DNA from: Alentia gelatinosa
Lineage: Eukaryota; Annelida; Polychaeta; Phyllodocida; Polynoidae
Direction of reading: 5' to 3'
DNA: 64,000 nucleotides
Assembly (NCBI GenBank): GCA_950022655.1
Contig: OX465584.1
Location: 43,072,723 to 43,136,722 of the forward strand
Shown in pieces: positions 33,601 to 46,729 of this stretch. The stretch's first letter is position 1; the number at the start of each line of letters is the position of its first letter. Below the pieces are notes generated by a model. That model ran no database searches, had not been told where the DNA came from, and was given only the letters and a program-made list of their open reading frames with translations. A program made the position numbers and the translations under genes.

Positions 33601-36600
33601 TGGTGCCAGTAACGGTACCTGTAAAATGTCCTTGGTAACACTGGTCCGACAGACGGAGACTTTCTCCTCGGCTGTGATTTCTCTGCTTCCCCACCGTTAA
33701 AATCGGCAAAACGACCACTGTCACTCCTACAGCATGGGGAGACCGTCCTATGAAGAACTCCCACTGAGGCGGTCCCACAGGAATTCCGATGGTATTTAGT
33801 GGTGTGTGGCTGGACCTGGACGCATCGGGTGTCCTGGAGACATGGTATTCAGCGGGCGGAGTACCGAGCGCAGGTTCAGTACACTAAGCACAGTTTTTGT
33901 CCATCAATCATTTCAGTTTTGTTTCCAAAAAAAGAAAACGTGAAATGTTGTGTGGAAGTTCATCCACGTGGTTGGTCGCGTCCCAGCTCACCTCCCTGCA
34001 GAAAGTAGTGTGTATGTGGGAACTAGGAGTGGGGGTGGCATGCAGTAACGATGTCTGGTCTTAGCTAGGGCGTTGGAGCGGGTATCCTGAGGGGGCAAAC
34101 AGAAACCGTTTAGCCTCCTCTCTCTGCCAACGTCGCTGCGAAGCGAACCATCCCTATCTGGGCGTCGCACGCAATGGCATCGTAGGCACTTGTCAGTGGG
34201 TGGTTTGCCCCGGTCCCTCTCCAACCAACCGTCCAACCAGGCAACGGCCGGGCACTGGGGAAACCAAGCCAACGCAGCACCGCTAACCGGGATACCAGCA
34301 CTCTTTGATCCGCAGACTCATTCGAGTAGTTTCAGTCATCAAATGGTTTTCATCCGGGCCAAGTAGGTTGGGCCGAATATAGAGGGAGGCCCGGCGCTGT
34401 GGTGATGGTGGTGGTATATAGGTAGGGAAGCTATAGATAGGTAAGCTGCTCTAGTCTGTGGTAGAGCGGGGCGAGTTGCTCGTCCGACACAGAGGCCGAC
34501 GCTGTGGTATTTAATCACGCTGTTTATGCCGGCGCGTTATCCATGGGATTTCCTACCTCTACTGTCAGTGGCTTTATCCGGGTAAAGGGGGAAGGGTACT
34601 GGGGAAAAGCTCGTGTTAGATCGTCCAGGTCGCGGAGGTTAAGTCCGACACAGTGCACTATCTCCCCGCCCGGGAGGGTCTATATTGCCGGCAGATAAAT
34701 CCCCGAACCGACCGCCCACGTCGGCGCCAAACCACGGGAATATACCTCACCACTCAAACAGGATGAAGCCGGGCGCCGCACGGGATTTTACCGCCATCAA
34801 AACACATATAAAAAATGTCATTCGCCGGGCGATAATAGGCAGAGGTGTGTGGCTGAGCGAAGGGGTGGTGGTGGCGGCGGCGGCTGGTGGGGGGTTGAGT
34901 GAGTGTCGCCCGCCGTGGAGATAACCTCACAGCTGATGCAGGTACCGGTGAGAGATCGCGGAACACATTAGCGGGCCGGTCCTATGCGACCCTCTTCCCC
35001 TCTCTATGTCGTCGTGGCTTTATGGGAGAATTAGCCAATGTAGTCGGTACCGGGCCACGTGGATAATGTTGCTGTGGGCCGCCAGGGGTGCAGGGTTAGG
35101 ATACAGCAAGCCTAGCCCGGCTGAAAATAGAAGCTTAGGTAAGCGTTTCTCTCCACCAGTAGATGCACTCTAACAGGTTAGTCCAGCTCTGTTTCCAGCC
35201 TTTCGGCACTAATTGCACCCCTTTTGTGTGTGTGTGTGTAGTTTCTGGTAGTTGGGTTATTTCCAGTACCTTTCACTCCTCGAGCAGATGTCACGATCTA
35301 CTCACCATCTGCTCTGGGTTTCCACAAACCCTCTCAGGGCTCTACTCACTGATGCTTATTAGTCGTAAAGTACCAGGTTGGGTCCCCAAATGCCCAATGA
35401 GTCCGGCTGGTTTTAGTCCCCGGCCTTCCACATCCCCAGATGTTCACAAGATAGTCTTTTCCCAGGCCGCTCTCCACCCACTACGGTCTGGTGTTACGTT
35501 TGTGGTGACGGGAACACTGCTCCAGGGTTTCCTGCTCCGCAAACAGTCCACTAATCAAGTGGACACCTACCCACGTGTTGCGGTGCGCCGTTATGCAAAA
35601 AGGGGCTCAGCAGCCATAACCGTAAAATACTTCTCATATAGTCATAGGCAGGGTGTATGAGACCCCGTACGTTCAACATGGGAACACAGTGGTCTCTGTA
35701 TTGAAAAGAAAGACCTTATTATCCGACCTACATCGGCCGTCGGTTAAGGCTGACGTATAGTTCCGGCTGTAAATCCACACTTAGTCATTCACACAGTTTT
35801 TGCATCGTTAGCTATAACGTAGGGCCTGGGGTTTCTATAAATCATGTTACGGATATTAATGGACTATTACCGCTGAACACTGGGAACGCCCTTCCCTGCT
35901 TTTTGTAGGGTATTGCAATGTTTCACAAGTGTATCCCTTTTGCCTGTACAAAACGCTCCTTTTTATATACTACTCGTACGCCTCTGCTATAGCGCACTGC
36001 GTCATAGAGTGCATGGAGGCCCACAGGAATGTCTCCAGTGGTTCCATAATGAACACAGTATACCGGGCCGGTGCCGTGAGGCAGCGCCCGTCCGCCACCT
36101 CCCCTGCCTCTGTAATATATTGATGTAATCCGAGTCAGTGATATAGATAATCCGGGCCAAAGCGCTCCTCATACCCGCCCGATCATTAAGGCTGAGTTGC
36201 TCACTGGGCGTGTGGAGAGTGGAGACGGGAAGGCGAGCATCTCACCACGGTTGTGGGTGGAGTCGGTGAAAATCTCGGTGGCTTGCCGTGGTTTAGTATT
36301 TAAAGCACATGATGTTCCTGATAGGTGGAATGGTGAGGGTGGAAGATGTGGCACTGGTCGCATAACAAGCCAAACACAACACGGAACCATTGAATTCCAC
36401 CAGCTCCACCAATGGTATGTGTTTATGATCTGCCGAGTGGATGTTCCTGCACAGTGAGGAGAAAGTAGTCAGTTTCCTCCTTCTGTGAGAGTAATGCAAC
36501 ACGACCAACAAGTAGGGTTCGTGCTGGTGTTAGTTTGTAGAGTTCATGCACCGTGGCTGTGGTAGCAGCGCTGCTCACACCCACCTCCAGGCACTCCAAG

Positions 36601-36879
36601 CGCCTCCTCTTACTCCTACTCCTCGGACTCTGACGAGCACTCCTCCCCAGCTCCTCCTGCTGCTCCTCTCGGTGTTGGCCCGACTCGCAGCGCGCGGTCG
36701 GCCACCAAAGCACCTTGATGCGGGCTTCCTGCGTCAGACCACCTTAATGTCAGGACCGGGCGGCGGCACATACTCTGCTTCCTTCCGGGGCCAGCAGAGG
36801 ACGTGCTTCTAAGTGGCTGCTTCCTTCCATGGTTCCTGCTCCTGTGTCTACCTCCGCCCGTCCGTCCGCTCGCTCTACC

Positions 36880-36975
36880 AACACCCTCTCGTTTCTCTCT
36901 TTCTCCCTCCTACTCTCTCACTATCGCTCTCTGTCTCTCTCTGTCTCTCCTCTCTCGCTCTCTACTCGGCTCGCC
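36880..36975 (+). repeat. Pyrimidine-rich (CT)n-like tract
   Basis: CTCTCT-type sequence with TGTCTCTCT units. Leu/Ser-rich frames across it are low-complexity artefacts. Confidence 0.7.
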
Positions 36976-39344
36976 ACCCCTCGAGTCTACAGGAGGCTCC
37001 ACGTGAGACTAGTGACGTAGACCACACCGCTTCCCGCTCTCCTCCAGCAGCCTGTGTGCGACCAGCCCAGTCCATCCCGGCCCCAGCCTTGGCCATGCTC
37101 CAGCCACAGGCGCAGTCACAGGAGGAGGACAGGGGACGGGGGGCAGACGGGGAGAGAGAGAGAAAGAGTTATACGCATCGTGGAAAGTGGCGGGTGGGGA
37201 AGACAAAGTAAAAATGTATAGAGGGCTGAGATCGGCATATGGGAGTATTCTCCTTGTTATGTATAGTCTTGAGTTGCTCATTGGATATACCGCCCCAGTC
37301 AATGTAATTCACCATCATTCTTTAGGCCTATCATTCTTTATTCATACCTCACCCTCCTGTGTTTATTTGGATTTGTGATATAGACACCTTTATGTAAAGT
37401 TTGCCTGCAAGTTTATAAACTATAAAAAAAATATAGCTTTACCAACTATCTACCATTCAGATTACTAGGAAAGATTTAGATGGTAACTATCACACTACTT
37501 TTAGAAAAACTGACTAGGTTTCCTCCCAGTATATGTTACCTGTTTTAATGTTATGAAAACGTGATGATTTATAAGCATTGTCTGTCAATTGTCCATAATA
37601 CCGCATCGTGCCTTTCTTTCTATTCAGTGGAGATAAGGAAGTCAAATAATGACGAAAGGGTAATAGTTTAGCAGGATTACTCATAGGGCCTTGACACAAC
37701 TATAGCTCTACCGCTGTTATATATATACGCATTGCGCCCATATGTTGTTGGGCATGCTGACTCTTCAATTTCTGAGCACGAACATTTCTATTCTGACTTG
37801 GCAATTAATACTTGAAGTAATAGCAGTGCTAGCATAGAGGTGGCTTTATTTCGATACCTTAGCCATCCTTCCGCTGTTGTAACGTTATATACAATCTTTA
37901 TATAGTAACTGTCATTAAGCCAGCAAAACTACGACTGAGGGGTCTGTCTAATGGATATCATACTTCATCATGCCTCTACGAGCATGGTAGTAATGATTTA
38001 TACCATATATGTTCAAAACGTAGCATACAACAAAGGATACAGATATCGCAGACAGTATACATCCTTAAATACAATGAACATAATCAATATGAAATACACC
38101 AAGCATATAGATATCAAAGTGAATATTTCGAGAATCAGTTAACATACATCCTATCCGTATTTTCATTAACGTTCTGGGCCGATTGATAGATAAATGATGT
38201 TTGTGAAAATTCCAAGGTGTATCATGTATTGTATCAACTGTATTTCATCGGGATTTCAGTAGAGAACGTTAGACTCAGGTCTATCGATTTTATCTAGACG
38301 GATGGTTCTAGTGCACTACAAAAATTACGAATGACTCTGGTGCACTTAAAATTATTCGGTGCAGAGGTATCTGCCGCTACGCTCCTTTTATGATTCTAAT
38401 TCCGGGCAATTCTCTAGGATTTTACTGCTAATTTAAACACAGAAACAGCCGGGCCATAGTAGTAGCATCCCTATTTGAAATACCGGGAAACAACCTTTCT
38501 TAAGATATAAAGTCCCACTTTAGGCAAATGGCCTCAGCACTTACAAAGGCATGGTCACTGCGGACCGACCAAAGTGTCACAAAGGGATAAATGAAGGAGA
38601 AACTGCTGCTTTCAACTCAGACGAACCACTCAGAACTTGTTAAAGCTAGGTGACGTTAGTTATGTCCGTACAGTCATAGAGTTAATGCTACCCTACTGTT
38701 AAGGACACTGGACAGGTCCAGACAGGAATAATTCAATTCCCCAGCATTAACCTACTAGTGTTTTAATGACTGTTCAATTGTAGCAGCCTCTCCTTGCCCT
38801 TGTCGTATGGGTCTTAGTCTCGTTTTTCACTAAACTAGAGCACTCAGAATAATCGGGTTGGATCTGTGTGACCGAACCTAACGAACTGCTATTACCTTGT
38901 TTATATATAGGCAATGTAAGCTGAACGAGTCCAATAACCAGGCCCTGAATAGGTGGGAGGAGGAAACATGGGATTTACACGATATCCTACCGCTATGCAA
39001 TGTTAGAGATTAGGCTTGTCGTGTGTGAGCTGCTCCTAGTGTAGATATACCAGCCAGAGCTATTGGGGCCCCATGCATACGGCCGGGCGGGCGGGCGAGT
39101 GGGCGGGGGCTGCTGGTAGGTTGGGCTGTGGAAGGCGGGGCTGGGTTCGACTAGCCGGCCAAGCTGTAGGTCTATAGTCAATGGAGACCACCCGCTGACT
39201 TGGCCGCCGGCCGAACACCGATTTATGGCCGTGGAAACCATCTGGGCGGCAGTCAGCCCCGGCGCCTGTGACGGATCGACCGAACGTAAAGACCATGCGA
39301 ATTAAATACCCGCCTTTACTGGGCAGGTTCTCCATGCTGCCTGT

Positions 39345-40010
39345 CTGCATCCCTACTGGTACTCTCTTCTACCTCTATACCGCACCACAACATCTCACCA
39401 ACAACGCCCACACCACACCATCTGCTCTACGGTCGCTTTCCTTCCTGCCTTCATCTTTACTTCCCTTTGCTCTATACCTTAGGATTACCACAACATCTCA
39501 ACAAAACACCTGAGCTCCACGACCACAACCACAAGTTATCATTCATTGCTCGCCTTCCTGCTGCCATCACCAGTTCCCACCTCTCTCTCAACAGCATCAT
39601 AACGACAACAACATTTCAACATAGATATACCAGCATCTCGGCACCATCATTCCATTGAACACCTTCACCACCATCATGAGATCGCCACCACTCAACTCAT
39701 GCCTACAGTGAGGCTTCAATGTCTCCCATCTCCACTTCCGTCCTCTCCTTCCTCAATGTCACTCAGCGTCCTAATATCACTGCCACAACCAACTCCACGA
39801 GTAACACCATCACTACCTTATCTTACCACACTCAGCATTAAGCTTTTACAGCAAGCCCTTTTTCCTACCTACCTCAATCTCTACATATATCATTTCGCAC
39901 CTCTATATACTACGACCAGTAAAAACATTTCTACGACCAAAACGACCAAAACGACCACAGCCACTACCATAACCATTCCCCACCTCTGCCTACGGCGCTA
40001 CCAATTTAGC
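39345..40010 (+). repeat. G-poor, strand-skewed segment with degenerate repeats
   Basis: Over about 650 bp the plus strand has very little G and much C and A, for example long CCACAACC- and CATCACC-type runs. Related stretches recur at intervals of about 107-115 bp: ACCACAACATCTCA near 39382 and again near 39488, CGACAACAACATTTCAAC near 39602, and CGCTTTCCTTCCTGCC / CGCCTTCCTGCTGCC. A short ACGACCAAA repeat occurs at 39933-39955. Thr/Ser-rich frames across it are a by-product. Confidence 0.6.
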
Positions 40011-41099
40011 TCCGCTCGTGCCAAGTATCAATGATGCCCTAATCGGGACCGGGGCCTCCACGTCAGTCACACACTCAGAGAGGGTGGGTTTAGAGGAGGG
40101 TGGAAGTTGGGCTGGGGTTGAGTGGTATAGTCCCGGCTGGCCACCATGGTCTGACCGAGGCGTGGCTTGTGGCAGGAACCGCTCTAAAGGGAGCCAATGA
40201 CAGGGATATAATTCCGAGTCGACGACTGAAGAGCCAGTCACCATTGGGAGGAGTTCTGGCACCAGCAGGTGCTGCCCTTATTGACCCCTGTGTTCTGAGA
40301 GTACGACAAAGTCTCCACCCCGGCAGGTCTGGGTCGGGGGGTCGAGGACGGGCGTGGTGAATGGGGTAGGTGACGGGGAGGGGTGCGATGTGCACCGTCA
40401 TACTTTAACTTCGATCCTGCCCACAGCACTCCTGACGACGTGGAACAGGCACTCTGGATGAAAACAGGCAGGGGCAGTGAGGGGGAAACGAGGTCGAGTC
40501 ACCATGGGTGCCAATAGGAAAAGAAGTGATGTGATCGGCGGGCATGGGCTACGGTCAGGCTTTCGGTAGCAATTGTAATTAGGGCTACTCAACGCAGGCC
40601 TACAGAGACTGGTTAGTGGGGCTAGAAGGTGCAGCTCGAAGTTTTCAGGCCATTTGAATGAGGGGAAATGACCCTCCACCCCATTTTTGCCCTTCCGCAT
40701 CCTTAGGTCTGATTCTATAAGTTATGGCCGACCTATTCCCAACTACCAATATTGAACTGCCACTCCTTCTACATTTCCTGGGTGAGGAGATAAGGGCATG
40801 TATACCCATCTGATGTGATTTTTGTGCTCGTCCATGTGCTATAATACTGTGTTTTATTTGAATGAAATGTGGTCCGGTGTGCCTCATTGATTCAATGACC
40901 TCTGTATCATTGATTGCCTCCCTACATCTACTCACTTCATGCGTGCCCTTCCTTCTCCTTGGCCTATTTCTGCATCCTTGTAGCAGCCTTGATTGGTCTC
41001 CTACTTTACGCTTGTGGCATTCGCCGTGGAAACCTGTGAAACTTGTAATGTTTCTAAAAAAAACCTGTCGCTTGCTGACCGCTGCCCTAACGATCCTCC

Positions 41100-41156
<57 letters not shown>
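41100..41156 (+). repeat. (CT)n microsatellite
   Basis: About 55 bp of nearly pure CT with a single TTT interruption. It produces Arg-Glu and Leu-Ser frames on the two strands, which are not genes. Confidence 0.95.
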
Positions 41157-41157
<1 letters not shown>

Positions 41158-41520
41158 ATGCCGACGGTTCATCATGCCAGACACACACGCACACACATAG
41201 CCTTCCGACGTATAAAAAAGAAAGGACAAGAAAGAAGGAGAATGAGGAAGCCATAAAAAAAGCCGTTTGCCCTTAGAATGCGAAAACCAGGTTCAATCTC
41301 TGACTGACTCCTTGTCACGGCCGCAGACGGTCGACGCCATGTCCGGTCGTTCTTCCGCCACTACTTCCGGCGGGCAGCCATCTCCGTGGCCACTGCGCTC
41401 TGTGTTGGGTCGTGGCGCGTGCTGGGCGGTGGGCACCTACAGAGGCGTGGGGCGGGCAGGAAGGGCGGGGCGCTGGGGCAGGGAAGGGGAGGGGTTGCAA
41501 CCCGTGTGCGTTTGATCCGT

Positions 41521-44500
41521 CAAGTATAAGACATTCTAAAAGCGTGTATGACCATTGGTGGAAGTGTCAGACTGACTGTATTTCCATTCCCGTCAGGTCT
41601 GCCTACTCGAAACGTACAAATCAGAGGTATCTTGACAGGTCTGACCGTTGTAAAGAGAACTGAGAGATCTGTCATAGTGCAAGAGTTTCGTATTAACTAG
41701 GTGACCGTATTACCTTCATGGCTTTAAATCTTTTTTTAAGCAGAAGTTAGCAAATCTGCACATGGATAGAACACAGGAATAAGATATTTCGCATATATCA
41801 GAGTACATTTATGACAGTCTTTATTCATCCGTAGATATTCCCCAATAAGCTGTTTCTTCCCTTCTATAGATAGAAGGTTGAGTGCTATCAGTTAGTAGGG
41901 ATAACATCGTCATACTTCTTCATTACAATAAGACCACCTCCGCGTTTCTATATATTCGACTGGTTATTCTGCTATTTAGATATCATATACTTTTGCTATT
42001 TAGATATCATATTCATATGATGAACGGTGTAAAAACGAATGCACTCAAACAGGGTGTGCGACAATTAACCACGAGTTCATGGGAAGAACGAAGAAATGCA
42101 ATAGGGACATTTATATTATATATTAGTTCCCTTGGGAGACAATAAGCCATATCACATTGTATTGGTATTTCAGTCTCCACGCCGTGTTTCCCAATTGGTT
42201 CCTGGTTATAAAATGTGTATACAATTATATAATCGATGTGCTTGGCATCAACTACCTGCTGGAATGCTCGGAAACCTTTTGCACAGTGAAACATGACACC
42301 TTTGTTGTAAGGCGATGCAGATGAAATACGTGAAACTATATCTCCCGGAAAGGAAAATACAGTCAGCATTTAATACTCTGTTTTGGATGTTTTGACGTCA
42401 TAAAAAATAGTTATTTTTCATTTCATCGACAAGAAAGGAGAGAAACCAAGAGGTTCAGAGGAATTGTGTCTCATGAAAGCTAATCATGAGGCAACTCGAA
42501 CCTTCTGATAACATCGGCGCTGTTTTTATCACTCGACACACAGAACAATATCAGTGGTGGCCAGAGAGCCCATCTTAGTCAGGCCGCAGTCGAATAACAC
42601 ACTCCACTCCCATAGAGTCCTTCATGGTGCTTGTCAGTCGCCCGCCGGCTGTTCAAATAACACCATTTGTTTTCCTAATTCTAGACCGATGACTTCAAGA
42701 TTGTACAATCAACAAGGTTTTTTCATTTTTATTCTTAATTGGCTTCCTCAGATCGAGCTGTTGGGTTAGTCTATAACACAGTCGGTTTAGCCACAACGAG
42801 GTTGGGGAAGCTGAGTGAAGACTATATATACACGAGTTTTTAACTCCTAAACGGGTAGAGAAAGGTTTACCTCTTTTAGGTTAATGGGCTTCTTTTTACA
42901 CTGTGCGTTGATGATCTGGATTTATGCTAATCCAGCTAAGTGTAAATTCTAATTGTATGTACTTTTCTTTGGAATACTGGTGGGTAAAAGGTATCAGATG
43001 GGAACTCTGTAGTTTCGCATGTTAAACTTTTTTCTCTCAACGGCAAGATAAATTACACTTAAACCAGTCCAGCCCTTTAACACCCTCATCGATCGGCTAT
43101 ATACGGTTCCAGTTCCTCTATGTCCCGTTGGGATTTCAAGACCAACATAATTAACGCCGTGCTGGCTAAACATACTTTCCTTCTCCCCACCATGGCCGGT
43201 GCATAATTAGAACGAAGAGAACCCCCACACACTTCCCTGCCACTCTTAATCTATGCAGGATGTGTCTGAATATTCCCACTTACTGCACACGCGTGTAACA
43301 TATAATAGCAATTACCTCATTACCTCTAGATACGACTAAATTGGAACCTCGCTGGGCAGGTACATGTTTTGCTATATGTTTTTTCCCCAACGGAGTGAGG
43401 AGTCTTCTTACCTCTATAACGATAATGGGTTCCAATCCGTGCATAGCCCAACGCTTCCCTTGAAAATGAGATTGGTTGTATTGCATTTCTATGTTTTTTA
43501 CCGCCACTGTTGACCATCTCACCACCACCATTTGGATCGGTGTATCTTATATCTAACCCCATGGGAAACGGGTATAGGCGCAAGTCAGCCATTGCTGCGA
43601 GAGGGAAATCGTTTTAGTTCGGGCTTCTGTACTGATTAGGGTGAAAGTTGGGCGGTAGAGTGAGTCCCCCAACCCTCCTCCACTCTCCCCATCTGCGGAA
43701 CCCTGAGAAGAGCGCAACAATGCACGCGTTTATTAGAAGTAGGTGAGCCGCCAGTGGGATGAAAATATTAAGAAATCTGCGACTGCCAATTACAGCCTTC
43801 CCTTTAAGACTGCAAATTACTGCCCAGAAAAACGTAGTAGCAGGAAAGGACATCACATAAAAACACAGGAACCTGGTGATAGAGGAGGAAGAATGGAGAT
43901 GCAAAGAGGAAAATAAAGGGACGGCGGGACAGATTGATTTTGAACAGAAAAACGTTAGTGAGACAGGAATTGTCTCAAATAAGGCGAGTCAGGCTGGGTC
44001 AAGTAAGACGAAATGACGATGGATCGAGCGAGTCTAACAGTGAGATTTGTAACACAGGAAATCCGTCAGTGTTGACGTGGCAGAAGAAAACTACAAAAAG
44101 AGGTCAATAATAGAATTCGTGACGGGAAACAGCAAATATTGTCTTGATTGGTGTTTATATTGGGATGTGTTATGTAGGGGCCATATATAATGGATATAAA
44201 TTGTGATGTAACAATGCATACACACCTTATGTTTACCCTGTGTTGCAGGGTCTTCTCCTGCCGATCTTGGGTATAGAATATCACATTTAGCACCGCGAAT
44301 TGATTATTTACCATTTTTGTTGGTGGTGGAATCGGCGGTGGTGGAATCAGTAAGAGTGCACGACTTTTGTCTCGAATACTGCGCATTATCCTACCCCTAA
44401 TAAAAAACACCATAGACTTAACATAGGGAAATTTTATGTGGCAGGCCGTGACATAAAGTGTTTTTTATGACACTAGAGTAATAACAATATTGACCAATCA

Positions 44501-45812
44501 GAGAGCAGGATGTCAGCTACTATGAAAAAAAGTTCTGTTGGTCGTTGACTCAATATTTGTCTTTTAGTAATACAAAAGCATAGACGAGGTAGGATAAATA
44601 CGAAACCGAACTCGAGTTAGACTTGTCAATATCTATGCCACTCTGGTCAGGTCTGCTTCGGTTTCTACTAAGTATGGGACCACCGACCGATTCTTTGTAC
44701 CACAGACAGGATATCTCCATGTTGTACCCTGCTATATATATGACATGATCAGTAGGTTGTCCAAGGATTATGGAATGGTTATAATGGTCAAAGAGGAAGA
44801 CATGTATCGAGGGAAGGGAAATACATGCGCTTGATATAAAGAATTAAAAGATTTGTGATGGAAATGAAACATTTGCTATGTTGTTGACTAGATAATATTT
44901 CACTATGTTTCAAACCTTTTCTATTAATTATTCTGATAGGAAATAGCGTCACCCGATTAGTAAGAGACCCCGGACCCATGGTTAAGGTGTAGAAATCCAG
45001 TGAATGACCGTACTTTAAAATGCCATCTTTAAGTACGTTACTTGATATAGGAAAAATTGCCAGGATATAGAGAGTAAAAAATATCAAGAAAACTACATAG
45101 ATAAAAGGTATTGAAAAACAGAATTGAAGATATGGAGTCATTGAAATGCCGAGAAGTGCAATAGACAGATTACTACCTGTACAACACAGAATGCTGTCTA
45201 TAGGACGACGGCGTTGAGACTGGCATGCCACATCGGATTATTGTGTATTAGATGATTCAGCTTCCCAAGTTCCTGCAAAATGTATCACCCGTCTATGGAC
45301 ATTTCCAGGGGTCATATTGCTGTCTACACAGTAAAGCGACTGGACGTCGATGGAATTGCTGGATGACTACTCGAATAAAACATAAATCAAGGCTACCATA
45401 GTTCATTAGCCTCGAGTAGTTGTCGTATAGCAAAGACAGAGGCGACACTATACTAGATGGGAATTGTATATTGTTCGTTGCCAGTGCTCAGAGAATCTAA
45501 ATGGCCATGTCGTATTATGTAAGGTGCACTATATTGTAGGTCAGTATACAACATTTAGGTTTAAACTCAACATTTATGTGTGGGTTACATAGTAGAATGC
45601 TCACCATCCAGGCTTTGGACTTCCATATTCGGATTTCAAACCGAAGTTGTATGACTGTTTCTTTTGTCTGTTTCTGAATGAAAGCACAAGTAGACTTGAT
45701 TATAATTAATCGGCTTCGCCCTGTGTTGCCCATGGTCATATCTACCAATAACTGAACCGTTCCGTCTGTAATGAAAAGAATAAAGCAAGGTTAAATGTGT
45801 TAAAAAAAATTT
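41521..45812. other. No gene recognised
   Basis: AT-rich. The longest frame (44788-45231, minus, 147 codons) has a hydrophobic stretch (FIYVVFLIFFTLYILAIF) but AT-rich composition and no domain, so it is not called. Confidence 0.4.
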
Positions 45813-45854
45813 AAAGCGGCCTGTCACTGATATATATCAGTGACAGGCAGCTTT
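45813..45854. repeat. Perfect 30-bp palindrome in a 42-bp hairpin
   Basis: Positions 45819-45848 are an exact palindrome: GCCTGTCACTGATAT followed by its reverse complement. After one mismatch the pairing resumes for five more bases (AAAGC/GCTTT). There is no loop, so it would form a cruciform or, as RNA, a tight hairpin. Function unknown. Confidence 0.85.
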
Positions 45855-46460
45855 TGAAAACTTGAAATAGGGCGAAGATCACAGATACAATCACCAACAT
45901 GTGCATTGGTGTTTCAGTTGTCTAAGAACCCGAAACTATGAATGTATCATGCTAAAGACATTAGCCTTGAAAAGAGAACATTAACCATATCATCGATTTC
46001 ATTGATATCTAGGCTATTATAGCTAATCCCCAGAATCCAGTGGCTGTAGCCCCACAGCAGAGCCCCTAGAAGGGTCCCTCCGTAACTGTGCCTCCAAGAC
46101 TGGTCATTAATATTCCTATGACAGACCCAACTCAAGTGTATCATGCAGCTAGAGGTGGCAAACCGCATGGTCCACTGAGGGCTGCATGCACCCTTCCAGT
46201 TGAGCAGCCAGCCATTTACTTCAAGCCAGCACTGAGGCTTCATCCAGGGTCTTGATGATCCTCCAGGGAGGAAACAGGTGTCTCTACGGAACCCTCATTT
46301 GGTATCTCCTGGGAGGCCAAGAGTTACTACAGGCTTAGCAGTTTCAGCTTTTCCTGGGCCATCCCTGGAGACACATCCTCGGCCCACGAGGTTTTCCTCA
46401 GAGACACTTCAGGTGTGTGAAGGAACCCTACAGGGTAGGGGCCTTTCCTGATCTCACGCT
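45855..46460. other. No gene seen
   Basis: Mixed-composition sequence with short unrecognised frames (for example 45947-46243 on the minus strand). No repeat recognised. Confidence 0.4.
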
Positions 46461-46462
46461 TA

Positions 46463-46729
46463 AGGCCTGGCGTCCACCTACTACGATAGAAATTTAGCCT
46501 TACCGATATGGGACCGATACAGAAAACAAATATCGGAGACATATCGGGAAGGTGCAAAATCTATCTAGACATGCAAATCCACCACGCATCGCAATGGTTT
46601 TTTTCGGTGCCTAATCGCAGAAACGTGGTAAACTGCCCCGATATTAGGTGACCTTCCGACGCGATTTTGTTTTTTTATCGGGAGGTACACAATATCGAAG
46701 CCATATCGCAGTAGGTGGACGCCGGGCCT
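46463..46729. mobile_element. 267-bp MITE-like element with terminal inverted repeats
   Basis: The left end AGGCCTGGCGTCCACCTACT and the right end (read in reverse complement AGGCCCGGCGTCCACCTACT) match at 19 of 20 positions, and TA borders both ends, consistent with a TA target duplication. Inside, CGATAT or its complement ATATCG occurs about seven times, mainly near the two ends, which could be transposase-binding subterminal repeats. No coding capacity. The superfamily is uncertain; Tc1/mariner-type and PIF/Harbinger-type are both possible. Confidence 0.7.

Larger units (their letters stand above)
29253..39035 (+). promoter_or_regulatory. Recurrent GAGYTGCTC words (candidate regulatory motif)
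   Basis: Exact plus-strand copies of GAGYTGCTC start at 29253, 29294, 30373, 30576, 32666, 34473, 36194, 37271 and 39027, with a minus copy at 30437. Further copies outside the block are at 1184 (plus), 27442 and 28079 (minus; the last is inside the LRR coding sequence). By chance a word of this kind is expected about once per 65 kb on both strands at equal base use. Three copies are followed by a second block: GATATCCGCC after 30576, GATATACCGCC after 37271 and GATATACCAGCC after 39027. The role is unknown. Confidence 0.4.
29336..41520. other. GC-richer, CpG-containing block without a convincing gene
   Basis: About 12 kb differs from the AT-rich flanks. CpG-containing patches are at roughly 30.0-31.1, 31.3-32.9, 34.0-35.0, 36.5-37.2, 39.0-40.4 and 41.3-41.5 kb. 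The many open frames overlap each other on both strands, as expected of GC-rich non-coding DNA, and none shows a domain. The block may hold promoters, untranslated exons or regulatory DNA, but this cannot be settled from sequence alone. Confidence 0.45.

Noticed and set aside
36803..37211. Plus-strand Leu/Ser-rich frames with signal-like starts
   Set aside because: Produced by a pyrimidine-rich low-complexity tract; three overlapping frames look equally hydrophobic.
40645..41229. 194-codon minus-strand frame with an Arg-Glu run
   Set aside because: The run is the (CT)n microsatellite read as codons; the rest has no recognisable feature.
44788..45231. 147-codon minus-strand frame with a hydrophobic stretch
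   Set aside because: AT-rich composition makes Ile/Phe/Leu runs common by chance; no start context, domain or splice evidence.
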